In this document: one piece after another, positions 10,505-21,205 of the stretch
How positions within the stretch are numbered: the first letter of the stretch is position 1
Layout: each line of letters starts with the position of its first letter
DNA from: Prorocentrum cordatum
Taxonomy: Eukaryota; Sar; Dinophyceae; Prorocentrales; Prorocentraceae
Assembly: GCA_963575745.1 (NCBI GenBank)
Contig: CAUYUJ010007402.1
Location: forward strand, 84,501-148,500
Length of the DNA stretch: 64,000 nucleotides
Direction of reading: 5' to 3'
The notes under the pieces: model-generated
Database searches by the model: none
Told to the model about the DNA's origin: nothing
The model's input: only the letters and a program-made list of their open reading frames with translations
Made by a program: the position numbers and the translations under genes

Positions 10505-11027
10505 TCACAGATCGAGCTGGCTCGACAAAAACAACAACAAGATTGAGTCCAGGCTCCCGTCGCTACTGTTCGCGGCGCTGTATGTTTCACAACGTCGAAT
10601 CTCACGGTATTCCGAGCTCTGCCGCAGCGACGATAGGAACTGCACGCGCAGGCCGCCATCTGCTCGGTGACCTCGCGCACGCTCCCCAAGGCTTGGAGCC
10701 CCCGGGCATTCAGTAGAGCTGCCATTGGAAGACATGCAGGTACGAGTTGGGGTCGTTGACGGTCTGCGATAAAATTGTGTTCGAGCGGAAGTCCGGGTCG
10801 TTCTGCAGGATCCCCACTGCCCGCTGCGCTGACGAAGCCGCATTGCGAGCTGCCTCTGTCGTTGAATCGGGTTTGTCCGTCGGCGCCGTCTGGTTCGATC
10901 CCCTTGCGATCCACACGTTCTCGTCACCGCACTTGCCGCGCTTGAACCCCGACCAACGGTGGCCCCCGCAACTCTGAATGCGGTTGGCATGGCGGTCGCA
11001 ATCTGGCGGCGGCGGCGGAGGTGGCAC
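10505..11027 (-). other. unassigned minus-strand open frames
   Basis: Two overlapping minus-strand frames (10505-10990 and 10710-11027). The second has ordinary-looking composition, with CGGHRWSGFKRGKCGDENVW followed by a Ser/Thr/Asn-rich helix-like run (DKPDSTTEAARNAASSAQRA) after a poly-Pro start from a GGC-type repeat at 11007-11025. It could be a host exon or retroelement sequence. No family recognised. Confidence 0.25.
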
Positions 11028-11239
11028 TGCTGACTTGGGTTTCGGGGAAACTTTCCTCGGCGCCCGACGGAGCTCCTCGAGGGTCGGCAGGGTTCCCTTC
11101 TAAAGACTCACAATCGCCGCCCCGTCGTGGAGCTTGATGACGGAAAGATTGCTGAGGTTTGGAGGTGCTGAAGCTTCCGCCTTGGTCACTGACGGCGTCG
11201 CCCGAGCGGTTGTTGCTGTCGATGGCGGCCGCACTGGCA

Positions 11240-11522
11240 CAGCCAGTTTGAAGGGGGCTGGTAATTAGGCCCGTCCAGACGCTACGATTTCGGCGAAGCA
11301 CGGCTCCTGCTCTGCTGTATCGTAGTCACGATAGTCCCAGTTGTTGGAAGTCGTCGCGGGAGCGACGGGCCATCTCAAGCGAAATATGTTTTCGGTCTCG
11401 ATGGCGAATCGTATGCCTCGCAAAGAGGCGCAGTCAAATGTTGGCGGCCGGCCGCTTGAGCACGAACGGCCGCTGACAAACGTTCGCTATCTCTCGCCCC
11501 TGTCCCAGCTCGCTTTCGAATC
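11240..11522 (-). repeat. candidate 3' LTR of giant element B
   Basis: About 283 bases that match 27427-27713 in the same orientation with many substitutions and small indels. Shared blocks include GAAGCAC-GCTCCTGCTCTG, GCGACGGGCCATCT-AAGCGAA, TTCGGTCTCGATGGCGAATCG, ATGCCTCGCAAAGAGGCGCAGTCAAATGTTGGCGG and CGCTATCTCTCGCCC-TGTCCCAGCTC (gaps mark differences). In minus sense it lies downstream of the RNase H remnant, where a 3' LTR belongs. The sense sequence just upstream is pyrimidine-rich rather than a purine tract, which is a weakness of the call. Confidence 0.6.
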
Positions 11523-11880
11523 GGGGGGGAAGGGAGACGAAGCGTAAGTCCGCGGCCACTATACAGCATATACACTGTACAAAAGGCAGCAGAAGGCGGG
11601 GCCGTAAGGAAGGCGGACCCGCAAGCAACTTGCATTGGAAGCACATTGCTGTGCATGCGATTACTTCTCAGGCGGCCACAGACCAAGTTGTCTGGCCAGC
11701 CCGATCGGATCATAACGCTTTACGTCATGTTTGAAAGATCGCGTACCTCCCATGACATGTAGGAGCATACATATATATATATATATATATAGATATATGT
11801 ATATAACAATGCTCCCCTTTGTGCGACCATCCGCGGTCGCATCCGGAATGTCACACCACTGAATCTATACTGCGCACGAT
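11523..11880. other. RNase H to 3' LTR spacer with TA microsatellite
   Basis: No coding sequence recognised. A TA/CATATA dinucleotide run occupies about 11767-11808. A pyrimidine-rich stretch in minus sense abuts the candidate LTR instead of a polypurine tract. Confidence 0.5.
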
Positions 11881-12310
11881 TCATAGCTCCATCCTCTGTC
11901 GTATCACACTGCTGCGTCCTAAAAAAAAACACTCGGTCGGCTTCTTCGGGTCTTTGCTTGACAAAGACTTGAAAACAGATTCAGCACCGATGGTCAAGGT
12001 GACCTTAATGCTCGGGCCACCCAACTCAAGTGCGTCTTTCAACTGAGTGGGGGCCAACGGACCTGCATGGAGCTTGTGCAGGGCCACGATCGTGGGGTAG
12101 CAGTCCTCCAAGTTGCGGGCTGCTGCAAGTGTTTCTGCTGAGTAGCTTGAACGGGCCTGCAAGCGGCAAGACTTGCAGCGCGCATCGATCAAGTGGAGGA
12201 CAGGCTCACCGGATGGCGCGGTTCCACGCCGTAGCAGGCTTGCCCCGCGAATACCGTAGCCTTTGACCTAGTCATCGGCATCTCCACTCAGGCGTCGATA
12301 GCCGGAGTCG
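11881..12310 (-). pseudogene. copia-type RNase H, element B
   Basis: C-terminal ribonuclease H that would degrade the RNA strand of the RNA-DNA hybrid. An Asp in IDLHSDSGYRRLSGD (end of the RT frame, about 12290-12330) is followed by CKSCRLQARSSYSAETLAAA, which supplies the Glu. A further acidic segment is TIGAESVFKSLSSKDPKKPTE. The expected third Asp reads as Gly here. The frame is the same as the end of the RT (codon starts divisible by 3), interrupted by a stop at 12268-12270. Order and spacing match a copia element. Confidence 0.7.
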
Positions 12311-13277
12311 CTGTGCAGGTCAATTTCGCCAGTTGGAGTCATCGATTGATCGACGATCTTCTTAGGGCAGGCCTGCAGCTCCCTAGTGATCGCGTTCAGT
12401 CGTCGCACTTGTATTTTGGTCGGTTCTTGGACACGTTGTAGAGAGATCGCATATACCATCAACCGCACTGGGGTGATTAATGCGTAAGCCAATGCGCCTC
12501 TGAGGCTGACGAACATGTCCGCAACCATGTTGGAGGCCTCGGTGTCAGCGTCGTGGCCTGTGTGTTCAGGATGTTGTATAGGACGAAGCTGTTTGATGTA
12601 TTCATGTTGGTCCACTGTGACGTTGTCGCCCCCATCCTTTGCGCGCCTCACAGCACAATTGGCATGCGTGTGTTTGTTGAGATACCAGAAGTGTCATCGA
12701 CGCACTTGACGCACTTGCCAACGGTGTCCTCAGTGCCGGCCATATTGATATAATCAACATGATTAGATGCGAGCAGGTTACAGCTCGTCTCGAACTCCTC
12801 GTCGTAGGAAGTGGGTCTGACACCAAAGGCTCTCGTGGCCATTCTGAGCTTCAATGAGAAAGATCTAGGTGCATCCTTGGTACCAGTGCCTGGCTTGAGG
12901 CACTGCAGGCAGCGCTTCGACTCGTCGTAGTGCTCGAATCATGGGTCGGATCGAAGCACCGCTGCCGATCCAGGCGGCGAGGTAAAGCGCGCCACTCGTC
13001 CTTTCTCACCAGTTGCCTCAGCAAGCGCCTGGCAAGTTAATCCTTTCAGGAAAGCCATGTTGATGTCAAGGGGAGCAATGATCCACGGCTTCTTGCACGC
13101 CGCCGCGCTCGCGAGCAATCCCTGGCTCGGCCGCCGCGCTGCCCCTGAGAAGGCTTCCGCATCAGAAGCCTCGAGGCGAATGAAACCCCGAAGCACCGGG
13201 CGTAGCCTGATGGCACGATCCATCTCGCCCTTTTTATTCTTGGCGAACTTCCATGTTTGTGCGTACCTGGAAGTCAT
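12268..13277 (-). pseudogene. copia-type reverse transcriptase, element B
   Basis: RT of element B in several frames. At 12939-13277 the fingers/palm part includes RLRPVLRGFIRLEASDAEAF and KKPWIIAPLDINMAFLKGLT, where LDINMAFLKG supplies the first catalytic Asp. At 12648-12854 the frame has RAFGVRPTSYDEEFE and then HVDYINMAG at 12750-12761. The usual HVDD box has Tyr in place of the second Asp. At 12268-12651 the thumb side reads LRGALAYALITPVRLMVYAI then RVQEPTKIQVRRLNAITREL. The frame changes and the D-to-Y change make it a dead copy. RT identity is clear from motif order. Confidence 0.85.
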
Positions 13278-13297
13278 GATGTTTGACGCCTATATAT

Positions 13298-14216
13298 CTA
13301 GGTAAAATACGTACATTGTGCATTGAAGCACTTGTTGTCAAAGCATGTCTTGAGTTCAGTGTATAGGGCTTGCGCTACTTTCTCGGGATTCGCCTGGACG
13401 TCGGCCTTCGCCAGGAGGACGTCACCCTTGACAACCGCAGCTCGTTTTGAAGCGGCGGTGACATATGCTCGCATGGTGGTTACACGGTCGGCATCTAATA
13501 TCCTGCGCAGTAGTTCGGCTAGGACTACCTCTGACAATTCAGCCGCGAAGCAGAGTTCTACATATTGACCATTTTCGTCCGAGTCCAATCCGTAGCTGCG
13601 GGCTTCGACCGTAGAGTAGCGGGGCATGATACGTCTCCTCGATATCGGAGTCGCGTGGATAGCCCCACTGAGGCAGGTGCCCCCGCTGTTCTTCAGCTAA
13701 GATGACAAGCGCGCTGTTATTGGTGATCGTATGCGTGGGTACAGTGTAAAGGTCATCTCGTGGAGTCGCCTCCAATAGTGCCCTTTCTTCATGCAATTCT
13801 GCGCACCACACTTCCCCATATGTGCCTCAAGGTCCGCTTCTGATTCCTCATATATCGTAGGAAGCCGTCCGTCCTCCTGTGGTGGTTCGGCTCCCAGGGC
13901 GTCTCTGGCGTTTTCGTCTTGCGCCGGCATGTCCGCAAGTGCCTCTAACATTGCCATATCTAAGTCAAAGCCCGCCTGAGGTTTAGTGGACTTTAGGCAC
14001 TGGAGAATTCTCGAATGCGCTGATCCAGTTATCATGAATATTCATGGCGGTGCCTTCTGCCCCATAGTAATGGAAACCTGGATTCACGTCATTGTCATAA
14101 TGGACAACTGTGCAACTGTCAGCGTAAGCCACCAGAGGTCGCTCATGGATCCTCTTAGCCAACTTCACAGATACTACATTCTCGATGCGGAAGAAGTTTC
14201 TCGTAAGGTACTGCAT
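13298..14216 (-). pseudogene. integrase-RT linker, element B
   Basis: Successive minus-strand frames (13298-13627, 13539-13811, 13697-14035, 13983-14216) between integrase and RT. They contain QYLTRNFFRIENVVSVKLAK, an acidic stretch (LPTIYEESEADLEAHMG) and ELSEVVLAELLRRILDADRV. No catalytic motifs. The segments run in a logical order with overlaps of a few tens of bases, which fits one linker broken by indels. Function in the family is not known to me. Confidence 0.55.
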
Positions 14217-14375
14217 CGCCAGATGTACTTTGGGAGATATCGGCTTTCACTGGTCATCTGAAGTTCCCCCTTTTTCGGTTCGCCAAATGCCATAGCAGGT
14301 CTCATCGCTGTAGACTGGAAACGAATGCCAACACTGTCCGCAACGCAGCGCTGTCAGAGCCGATCTCTCTGGCTG

Positions 14376-15398
14376 TCAAAGCTTCGATGTGAAGTGGATG
14401 TCGTGCATCGCCACGTTGGACTTGTACACCACGGCTTCCCACTCGAATGATGGCTTGACCCATGTCGGGATATTTCGCACAACAGGGAACGGGCCAGTCC
14501 AGCCTCCCCAGTCGCCCTTCGTAGTCGTGGGACGATGGTAGTCAACCAAATCTCCTTCATCATAATAATGCTGACCGGTGATAGTTATCTTAATACGTAG
14601 TGCACATTTGGTCTCGGCTACTGTAGTGGCCTGTGTGATAGCTTCAGAGCATGCCCTGCGTATCACCTTTTCTCAAGAGTGGTCAGACGTTTCTGTTGGC
14701 TGACCATGGTCCAGAACAGGCAGGTCAAGAAGCATTGCCAGCTGCCGTAGAAGCAAAGCACTATATGGAGACATCTCACTATAGAAGGTGAATGCACTGG
14801 CGGCAAACAGGGCTTCGTGCAGTAGTCGTGCGTACACAAGAGGTATGTCTATCCTTTGAGTTCAGTTTCCACGACGTGAAGTAGATGACGTAATCTGCCA
14901 TTTCTGGCTTCGCTTGTCGTAGCGTGTTGTCCACGCACGTGTATCCTCAACTCAATGACTTTTGCCTTGAGGACTGCCTTTGCAGTGTCGTTTTTTTATG
15001 GGCACCCTTCCATCGGAGTAGAGTACCTTGGCAGGTCCGAATTGCATCCAGCACTGATGATACGCATCTAAGGTACAAGTCATTGTCTTATCTGGTATCT
15101 CCATTCCAGTAGCATATCGAATACGACGATCAATGATGTGAGATATAGTGTGTTCCTGTTTGTATACCATAAGGTCGCATTCGGTTTCTGCATTCAGCTT
15201 GCCAGGTAGCGCAGTAGATGGCATAACGGCGCGCCCTGGCTTGTCCCGAGCCCTGCAATCCCGACGTGCGTCGCAGATGCCTTTGATCAACTTCAGCCTG
15301 ACGCTGACCAGACCGGCTTTGGTTAATATGAGCCTCATCTTAGGCTCTGTAGCATGGGGCCAACGCAAGTGCAATTTCCGCAGCTCGCGTGTTACCAC
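14376..15398 (-). pseudogene. copia-type integrase, element B
   Basis: DDE-type integrase. The 148-residue frame at 14952-15398 starts with a zinc-finger-side segment (TRELRKLHLRWPHATEPKMR and ICDARRDCRA). It continues into the core with ECDLMVYKQEHTISHIIDR (first Asp) and CWMQFGPAKVLYSDG (second Asp). A segment between 14670 and 14950 keeps fragments such as LLHEALFAASAFTFYSEMSP. The frame at 14376-14666 has the C-terminal part YYDEGDLVDYHRPTTTKGDW then GGWTGPFPVVRN. The third catalytic residue falls in the frameshifted middle and was not located. Strong family identity, inactive copy. Confidence 0.8.
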
Positions 15399-15422
15399 TC
15401 TTGGGTCATGGCTTTGTAAGTT

Positions 15423-15930
15423 TTATATCCTGATTTGAACATCAAACCTTGACCAGTCCGGAAGCCGCGGGCGTGCAACAGGGTTACCCGCAGGTGGTGG
15501 TGGCGGTGGATATCCTCCCTGCTGCCGGCCACGCCTGGCTCTGATCTGCGGCAGTCGACGGCGCGCGTCCGAGCTACCAGAGCTACCAGCTCCACTCGAA
15601 GCAGGCTGCCCCGCAGCAGGCTCAGTAGCATGTCTGCCCACTGTAATGTCGCGGCTGCTGGCGCCAGCTGCGGGGCCAGCCCTGGAGCCGGGTCTCGGCG
15701 CACGTGGCCGCGCATGTAGTGGCGCGGATTGCGCCTCGGGTGGTGGTGCTGCCGGCTCGGCAAGAGCCCGTGGTACCTGTCCGTGGTTGCCGGGCCGTTT
15801 CCCACGTTTGGCAAATTTGAAATCGCCGGGTGTCCGTAATTGACCAGGCTTGTTCTCGCCGCAGTTGTTCTTGCAACTCGGATATTCCCAGTGGCAGTCC
15901 TCCTTCTCATACCACCTGCAATGTTTAGGG
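15423..15930 (-). pseudogene. CCCH finger and proline-rich segment before integrase, element B
   Basis: The 5' part in minus sense (about 15850-15915) encodes a CCCH-like finger, CRWYEKEDCHWEYPSCKNNC, then a basic stretch (KFAKRGKRPGN). The frame then becomes Pro/Ala/Arg-rich and ends in YPPPPPPAGNPVARPRLPDW followed by FDVQ. After one stop it continues into the integrase frame. One 14-bp hairpin (15601-15614) lies here. The finger probably binds nucleic acid. Confidence 0.55.
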
Positions 15931-16009
15931 TCTATGCCAGGCGAGGGGGATGCATATTCATGATACCGGAAAAGAAATCCAATCCGATGATTGTTGGGGA
16001 AGTTGGGTT

Positions 16010-16262
16010 ACATGGGCTATATGGTATAAGGGTATAACGCTATAGGGCTATTGGGCTATAGGGGCTATAGGACAATGAGGTTATAGGGCTATAGGGCTAG
16101 ATGGCTACAGAGTTATGGGGCTATAGGGCTCTAGAGCTATAGGGCTCTAGGGCGCTGGGGCTATAGGGCCATAGAGCTATAGGGGCTACGGGGCTATAGG
16201 GCTATTGGGCTATAAGGCTATGTGGGCTGTACGGGCTGTTGGGCTATAGAACTATAAAGCTA
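16010..16262. repeat. CTATAGGG octamer array
   Basis: About 250 bases of imperfect GGGCTATAGGGCTATAGG. The underlying period is 8 bp (CTATAGGG) with many variants (CTCTAGGG, TTATAGGG, CTATAGGGC). Located inside element B, between the central domain and the CCCH finger. Confidence 0.9.
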
Positions 16263-16269
16263 TGAGGTT

Positions 16270-16445
16270 CTATGGCTGTCGGGCACCAGGGGGCCCCCGG
16301 GCACCTCCAAGCACCGCCGAGCACCCGGGCACCCGGGCACCCGCGGGCACCCGGGCACCAGGGCACCCCGCCACCGAAATCCGCGGGCACCGCGCACCCA
16401 CGGGCACCCCCAGGCACCGGGCCACCGGCCACCAAATCGGCGCCC
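16270..16445. repeat. GGGCACC minisatellite
   Basis: Clustered GGGCACC, CGGGCACC and CAAGCACC units, in places self-complementary because GGTGCCC-like and GGGCACC-like words are neighbours. Directly follows the CTATAGGG array. Confidence 0.85.
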
Positions 16446-16453
16446 CACCTCAC

Positions 16454-17254
16454 CTAACCATATGAATCCGCTAGGACCCCTACAGAAGCAAGCTCTGTTT
16501 GGGGAACATTGTCTGCACGTGCAAGACATCCTAATTCTCCCGAGGGCGGTCTCGTGATCGACCGGTCGGGCTGCCGAGGGATAGTTGGGCCGCCCAGATC
16601 AAGTCCCCGCGCGTTGGTAACAAGGGCGGTGGAAGAATAAGGGCGACAATGAAAAGGGTTACGGTCTACATGGAATAGATCGCGTGCGATCTGAACGGCG
16701 TCGACAAAAAGGGACTGCACCTTTGAGGTATATTGTGCAGCCATAAACAGTTCTGCATTGCATACCGAGGCATGTTGGCGATGGCCAGTACACCGCTTTC
16801 GTTCAAAATGTGTACAGAAGAGACTATTGCCGTTATTTACCTCGGTCGGTTTCCGTATCGATACCGCATGGGAGCCACGTGGACCAGCGGTACATTGATC
16901 CGCATTTAGTTTGCAAGTGCCCTTGCAGTTGGCCAAGGTTGGCCATGGCGGTAATTGATCCACCCAAATGCCCACTGGTTGTTCTCGAAAGTAAGACCGT
17001 CGGCTGTCGTTTTGACGTATGGCAACTTCCCCACAAAACTTGATATGTGCAAGGTCTTCTTTCTGGTGTTCATGCCGCGTGTCATAGCTCACTTGGGAAT
17101 TGGAATAAGGAGGTAGTCCAGCCATTCTGCAATTTGGTTGTACTATGACAACATTGACGAAGCACACGCCTGAATAATGGATCACTGCATCCTGGACATC
17201 CTTGTTTCCGAGGTCAACATATGAACGTTTGTCTAAATTTCCCCCGGAAGACAA
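16454..17254 (-). pseudogene. central polyprotein segment of element B, part 2
   Basis: 266-residue minus-strand open frame, downstream in sense of part 1 (17429-18250). Visible sequence includes NKDVQDAVIHYSGVCFVNVV, PYSNSQVSYDTRHEHQKEDL, AHIKFCGEVAIRQND and CTHFERKRCTGHRQHASVCN. I recognise the general sequence type as recurring in large dinoflagellate retroelement polyproteins, but no enzymatic domain is evident. This recollection is inference. The lower end passes into GC-rich sequence that is less convincing. Confidence 0.4.
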
Positions 17255-17428
17255 ACCTCAGCTGAATGCTAGCTGCGACATGCCCCCGCTTCCTCCACAC
17301 AGTTTCAACATGTCGACCTCATTGTGTCGTCCGCATTATGGAGTCGGGCTTATGGAGAACACATTTGCATGTGCATCCGCAGGCAGCCCCGCATATAGCT
17401 GGATGAAGGCATCTTCTTCGTCTTCGCT

Positions 17429-18250
17429 CTAAGTGTCGCAGTCAAGGGGAACATCGGTGTAATAAACACTACATCCGATACCCCTTAGGTCGTCACCGCA
17501 GACCCCGTTGCCTTCTTCGACTACTTTGGGTATCTGGCGCGGCCTGATGCCCGCTTCTTTTTCGGCGTTATGCTTTTCTTGTTGTTTGTTCCGGGCATCT
17601 CGGCAATGCGGTCTGTTGTTCAGTATCGGATGAACTGAGTGTCGGAAATTAGGGAAAACACGGGGGCACGCGGCCACGCTCAATCGATGGGGGGGGGGAA
17701 GAGAATCGTCATCGACGAGCGCAACCCGCCTTGGGCGTGGTCGCTGGTCCTCTTGTCCGGTGAGAACCGGTGCCGGCGGTTCCCAATACAACCGGGTACA
17801 TATATTTGGCACACCGTTCGGTAACGGGGCATTGTGAGTGCACCGGATTGGCTGATCCTGGATCTTGAGATCTTGTATAACAGTAGTGTCTCTCAGATTC
17901 ATTGTTACCCGTCTCACGACATGGCCCCATTCAGGGCCACTCTTAAGAGACTGAACGTAAGTTCGAGCTCCTTCAACGACTCTTGTGTGGATGCTAAGAT
18001 GCACACCGCGTGTGTGATTTATCTTTGTCCTATGCAAATCAATACGGTCGATCAGCCTTGCAGTCATGATAGCCAATGTTTTGTTGCGCCACTCTGCTCA
18101 CTGAGCGCCTTGGCCATGCCGGTCCAGTTCATGCTCAGCAAGTTGTGCAGGTTTCCCTGCAGTTTGACATCACCTCCACAAGTTAGTTGGGATGCGCGTA
18201 TAGGTAGTTGCCACCTGCAGATACGATGCGCAAGGTAGCTTACTTGAACG
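17429..18250 (-). pseudogene. central polyprotein segment of element B, part 1
   Basis: Minus-strand segments in at least two frames. One keeps NWTGMAKALSEQSGATKHWL near 18070-18140. The 215-residue frame at 17429-18076 keeps GVHLSIHTRVVEGARTYVQS, EWGHVVRRVTMNLRDTTVIQ and LPNGVPNICTRLYWEPPAPV, and ends in basic and acidic tracts. A poly-G run (17689-17697 on plus) falls inside. No catalytic motif was recognised. The order is consistent with one long domain between protease and integrase. Confidence 0.4.
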
Positions 18251-18742
18251 GTCATATTTCAAACCGAAGTGGCAGCATCGCATACGCATGACCTGCAAGT
18301 CTAGATCTTCGATCGCATATCGCATGGGACCTTGTTTCCAGAAGTAAACTGGTAGTCCCACAAGTACTCTAGACATACGTAAAGCCCGAACTTTGATCAT
18401 CAATTTTTGAATGCGTTGATAACGTGGCCCCGCCTGCTTTCCAGGCAACCGAACAAACCAATCAGCGGGCGTTGCCACCCACAGCAATTGGTAATCCCCC
18501 GAGAGTGATCCCCCAAAATACTGTGCACCTGTAGAGGTCATAGCCTCTGCATGTGTGATACTGTCGCGCATGTGCCCACGACCTCGGAGTTCAGCGCAAG
18601 CTGTCCGCATGTCCTCAATGACGAGTGCACGAGAATGATAAGGATTTGATGAGCGCTCATTTGTTGCAGCGGCCACACAGCCAGGTCCAATGCTGCCTTT
18701 GGCGGCCGCGCAACCGGGCCTGCCAATGCCCCTGGCGCGCAC
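18170..18742 (-). pseudogene. unassigned segment of element B
   Basis: 190-residue minus-strand frame with ordered-looking sequence (QYFGGSLSGDYQLLWVATPA and RVLVGLPVYFWKQGPMRYAI) but no recognised domain. It overlaps part 1 of the central domain at its lower end and probably joins it after a frameshift. Confidence 0.3.
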
Positions 18743-18850
18743 AGCCGGCGCCTAGGAAAAGTATGCAGGTACCCCCGCGCCTGGCGACAGAACCTCAGCG
18801 CTCGGCCTGCTAGAGAAAGCGCGAAATGCCGCGGCGCGCGCCTGACCCCG

Positions 18851-19330
18851 TCACTCATTTTCAAGCGATGGGGGAGTCCGAATGCCCGTGCCATGCTGCG
18901 CTGCTGAGCCACTGCTCGAAATTAAAATATCAAACTTCTCAGCGGCATCATGTGCTCCTGAAGGTGTCCCTGCATTCGCGTCGGGCGGCGTCCACTTGCT
19001 GCCCTCCTCGTAGATGGCCCGATACACCTTCGCCTGCAAGTTGCGCAAGCCGAAGTCCTGATCGGCCGGTGTGGGGGCATTCCCGGAGGACGTGTTCCTG
19101 CGACGCCAAGTCTTCAGGGTGTTATTCACCAAGAACTGGATCGTGAAAGCAAACGTATCCTCGTTAATGGATAAGCAGATGCTCTTGGCATCCTGAGACA
19201 TCACATATGCATGGGCATCGTTAGAAGCGGGTGTCCCCGCGCTGATCGATGCAAGTTGCCCTGCAATCGCATCTGCGTCGGCTGCCTCCTTGACCAGCCA
19301 CAGGGCATTTTCGCAGTGAGGATTGGCCGT
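18851..19330 (-). pseudogene. retroelement structural segment after protease, element B
   Basis: A minus-strand frame open from about 19330 through 18851. It contains SINEDTFAFTIQFLVNNTLK, TWRRRNTSSGNAPTPADQDF and GLRNLQAKVYRAIYEEGSKW, a composition like a structural helical domain. Two 14-bp hairpins (19227-19240 and 19251-19264) are read in frame as AGTPA and AGQLA. No stop interrupts this part. Function unknown. Confidence 0.4.
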
Positions 19331-19339
19331 TATATCGAC

Positions 19340-19897
19340 TTACATTGAGCCTTTATGATCCGTCGCGGCTCCGCACTCGTCGACCTTGATCGCCAGGTGC
19401 CCCGAGGGCGCTTGCATTAAATCAACTACTCTGGAGCCTCTCCCAAGAAAGAGCTTGGGCATCTCAGAGACGGGGATGGCCATCTTCTCGTGCCCCTGCT
19501 CCAGGATCAGGATGGTTTTCATGTTGGACATACTCCTCAGACCCAGGATAGCACGGATATTATCGCCGGAGCCCTCAGCCACGTTAGCTGAGTAGGTGTC
19601 CAGCCTAGACAAAGGCGGGCTTCCCCGCAGGATCTCCTTTCTCTTGCATGCAATTCTGCAATGCAAGGACCTATCACAGACAGCGGCGCCATGCTCCACG
19701 CCCGACACGCAACGCATCTTCGTCAAATTCAGCTTCTTGACGTCGTGCCCGTGGGAGCGGGGCACACGCTCGAATGGCCGTGCCGTTCTCAGGCCGACGA
19801 TGCTGATGATGCTGCCGATGTCCAGCAGGATCGTCAGCATTCCGCACAAATGGTCCCACTGTCCGCAGCCAGGGCAAATTAATGGCGCTCTCCGCAT
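19340..19897 (-). pseudogene. retroviral-like aspartic protease, element B
   Basis: 185-residue frame typical of a copia-type protease. A CPGCGQWDHLCG motif precedes the strand MLTILLDIGSIISIVG. The catalytic triad is D-I-G (codons at 19822-19814) instead of D-T-G. After it come RCVSGVEHGAAVCDRSLHC, YSANVAEGSGDNIRAILGLR and a C-terminal PSGHLAIKVDE segment. The Asp is kept, so activity is conceivable in principle, but neighbouring domains are broken. One 14-bp hairpin (19615-19628) is read here as RGSP. Confidence 0.7.
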
Positions 19898-20214
19898 ATA
19901 CCTGGCACTTCGGACAGCTTAATTCCATGCAGGCCCTTGCGACACCTCTGCTCTAACACCCAATCGTTCCTCGTCAGGGACGCGAAGACGCTCATGCACC
20001 CGCGGGCCTCTTCCTCTGTGATGGGGTTCTTCTCAAAGATCCTGGCCGACGGGCACTCGTCATGCACGTGGGGGCGTCGTGCAAATGAGAGCGGCACATC
20101 CATGAACGTGTCCTCATCGGCGCGAGTGGCTACCTCTCCGTCTGTGTTCACCATCAACACAATGTGTAACATGTCACGCTCTGATATGGCACTAGTGCCG
20201 CTGCGTGCACGCAC
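19879..20214 (-). pseudogene. segment between RING finger and protease, element B
   Basis: 111-residue minus-strand frame. Contains acidic and helical sequence (ERDMLHIVLMVNTDGEVATR and NPITEEEARGCMSVFASLTR). It lies between the RING frame and the protease frame and overlaps the latter by 19 bases. No domain recognised. Confidence 0.35.
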
Positions 20215-20327
20215 CGGGCTTTCCGTCCTACGCCGGTTGCGCGGGCGGATGTCACGCCCGCGCGGTATGTATGCGCGTGATACTCGGAGCTAATGTGCTC
20301 TTCTCTCAGTGGCTCTCTCCATACGCC

Positions 20328-20951
20328 TCAGCCACATATCGTTAGAAGGTAACGCCGCAGGTGCCGTCGCAGCAGGTGCCCCTGCATTGTTTTCTTTTCA
20401 GCTTCTAAGGGCATAGGCGTAACTGTGGCCGGCGCGGTGGCTGCTGTCGCCTGCACCGCACTGGATGATAACGCAAGTTGCTCTGCAGGAGTAATTGCGG
20501 CAACTGCCGTGTTATGTGTCACCATCGCCGTGATGCGGTTGAGCTCTTCGGGAAGGTCTCTGAGCTCGTTAGCCACGCGGAGTATCTCTTCATGGCGAGC
20601 TGCTGCATCCTGATCTCTGGCTAAGGCGCAGTGGAACTCAGCTGTGACAAGACCAACACCCCTGCAAATAACACAGGGAGCCTCACTCACAGTACCTTCT
20701 AACGCGCCTGCCAGCTGCCGATCCGCATGCGCATGATCAACTCGACCCCAGCATTTTGCATGGAATATATGGCCACGCTGAAGCCTCCAAACCTTGCCGT
20801 GGTTGACCAAGTTGCCCGGGCAAACGGCACACTTGTTAAAGTCACTGTCACTGATGATCGGCGGTGTTGCCGATGGCCTGATGCGCGTCTGGCGTTCCAG
20901 TGTAGACTCGCCAATCTCGCGCTGGATCGGTGGGGCCGGTGGCGGCTGCAT
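20328..20951 (-). pseudogene. RING-type zinc finger in gag region, element B
   Basis: 207-residue frame with a RING-like cluster. C41 and C44 (KCAVC) are followed by LQRGHIFHAKCW (H61, H64, C67) and later APCVICRG (C93, C96). The Cys usual before GH is Arg at position 59, so one zinc ligand is lost. The rest is Ala-rich with a helical region (HEEILRVANELRDLPEELNR). In the family such a finger could act in assembly or as an E3-like domain, but neither role is shown. Near the C-terminus a one-base shift moves the true frame to one reading NAGAPAATAPAALPSNDMWL. Confidence 0.6.
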
Positions 20952-21205
20952 AGCTGCAAGCGACGCCAGGTTGAAAGGGGGTGTCCCCGCAGAAATTGGA
21001 GCAGCGGGTTGCCCGCGCGGCCCAACAGCCGGCGTGCCTGCCGCTCCTAGTCGCGACGCTGGCGGGCCAACTATATGGTGAGGTTGGCCTGCTGCGCCTC
21101 TTGGATGGCCAGAATCTCTGGGCGCAGCTCCCCCGCGGACGATGGCGCCACCAAGCCAGGGGCCTGTTGTACCGCATCAGGGTCCACGGGGGTAACCAGA
21201 TAACC
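20952..21205 (-). other. spacer before RING finger, element B
   Basis: Minus-strand frames are mixed. One reads AGNPLLQFLRGHPLSTWRR across two adjacent hairpins (20977-20990 and 21004-21015). No domain recognised. Confidence 0.3.

Noticed and set aside
16010-16262. Internal telomere repeat
   Set aside because: The unit is 8 bp (CTATAGGG), not the 7-bp TTTAGGG, and is highly irregular.
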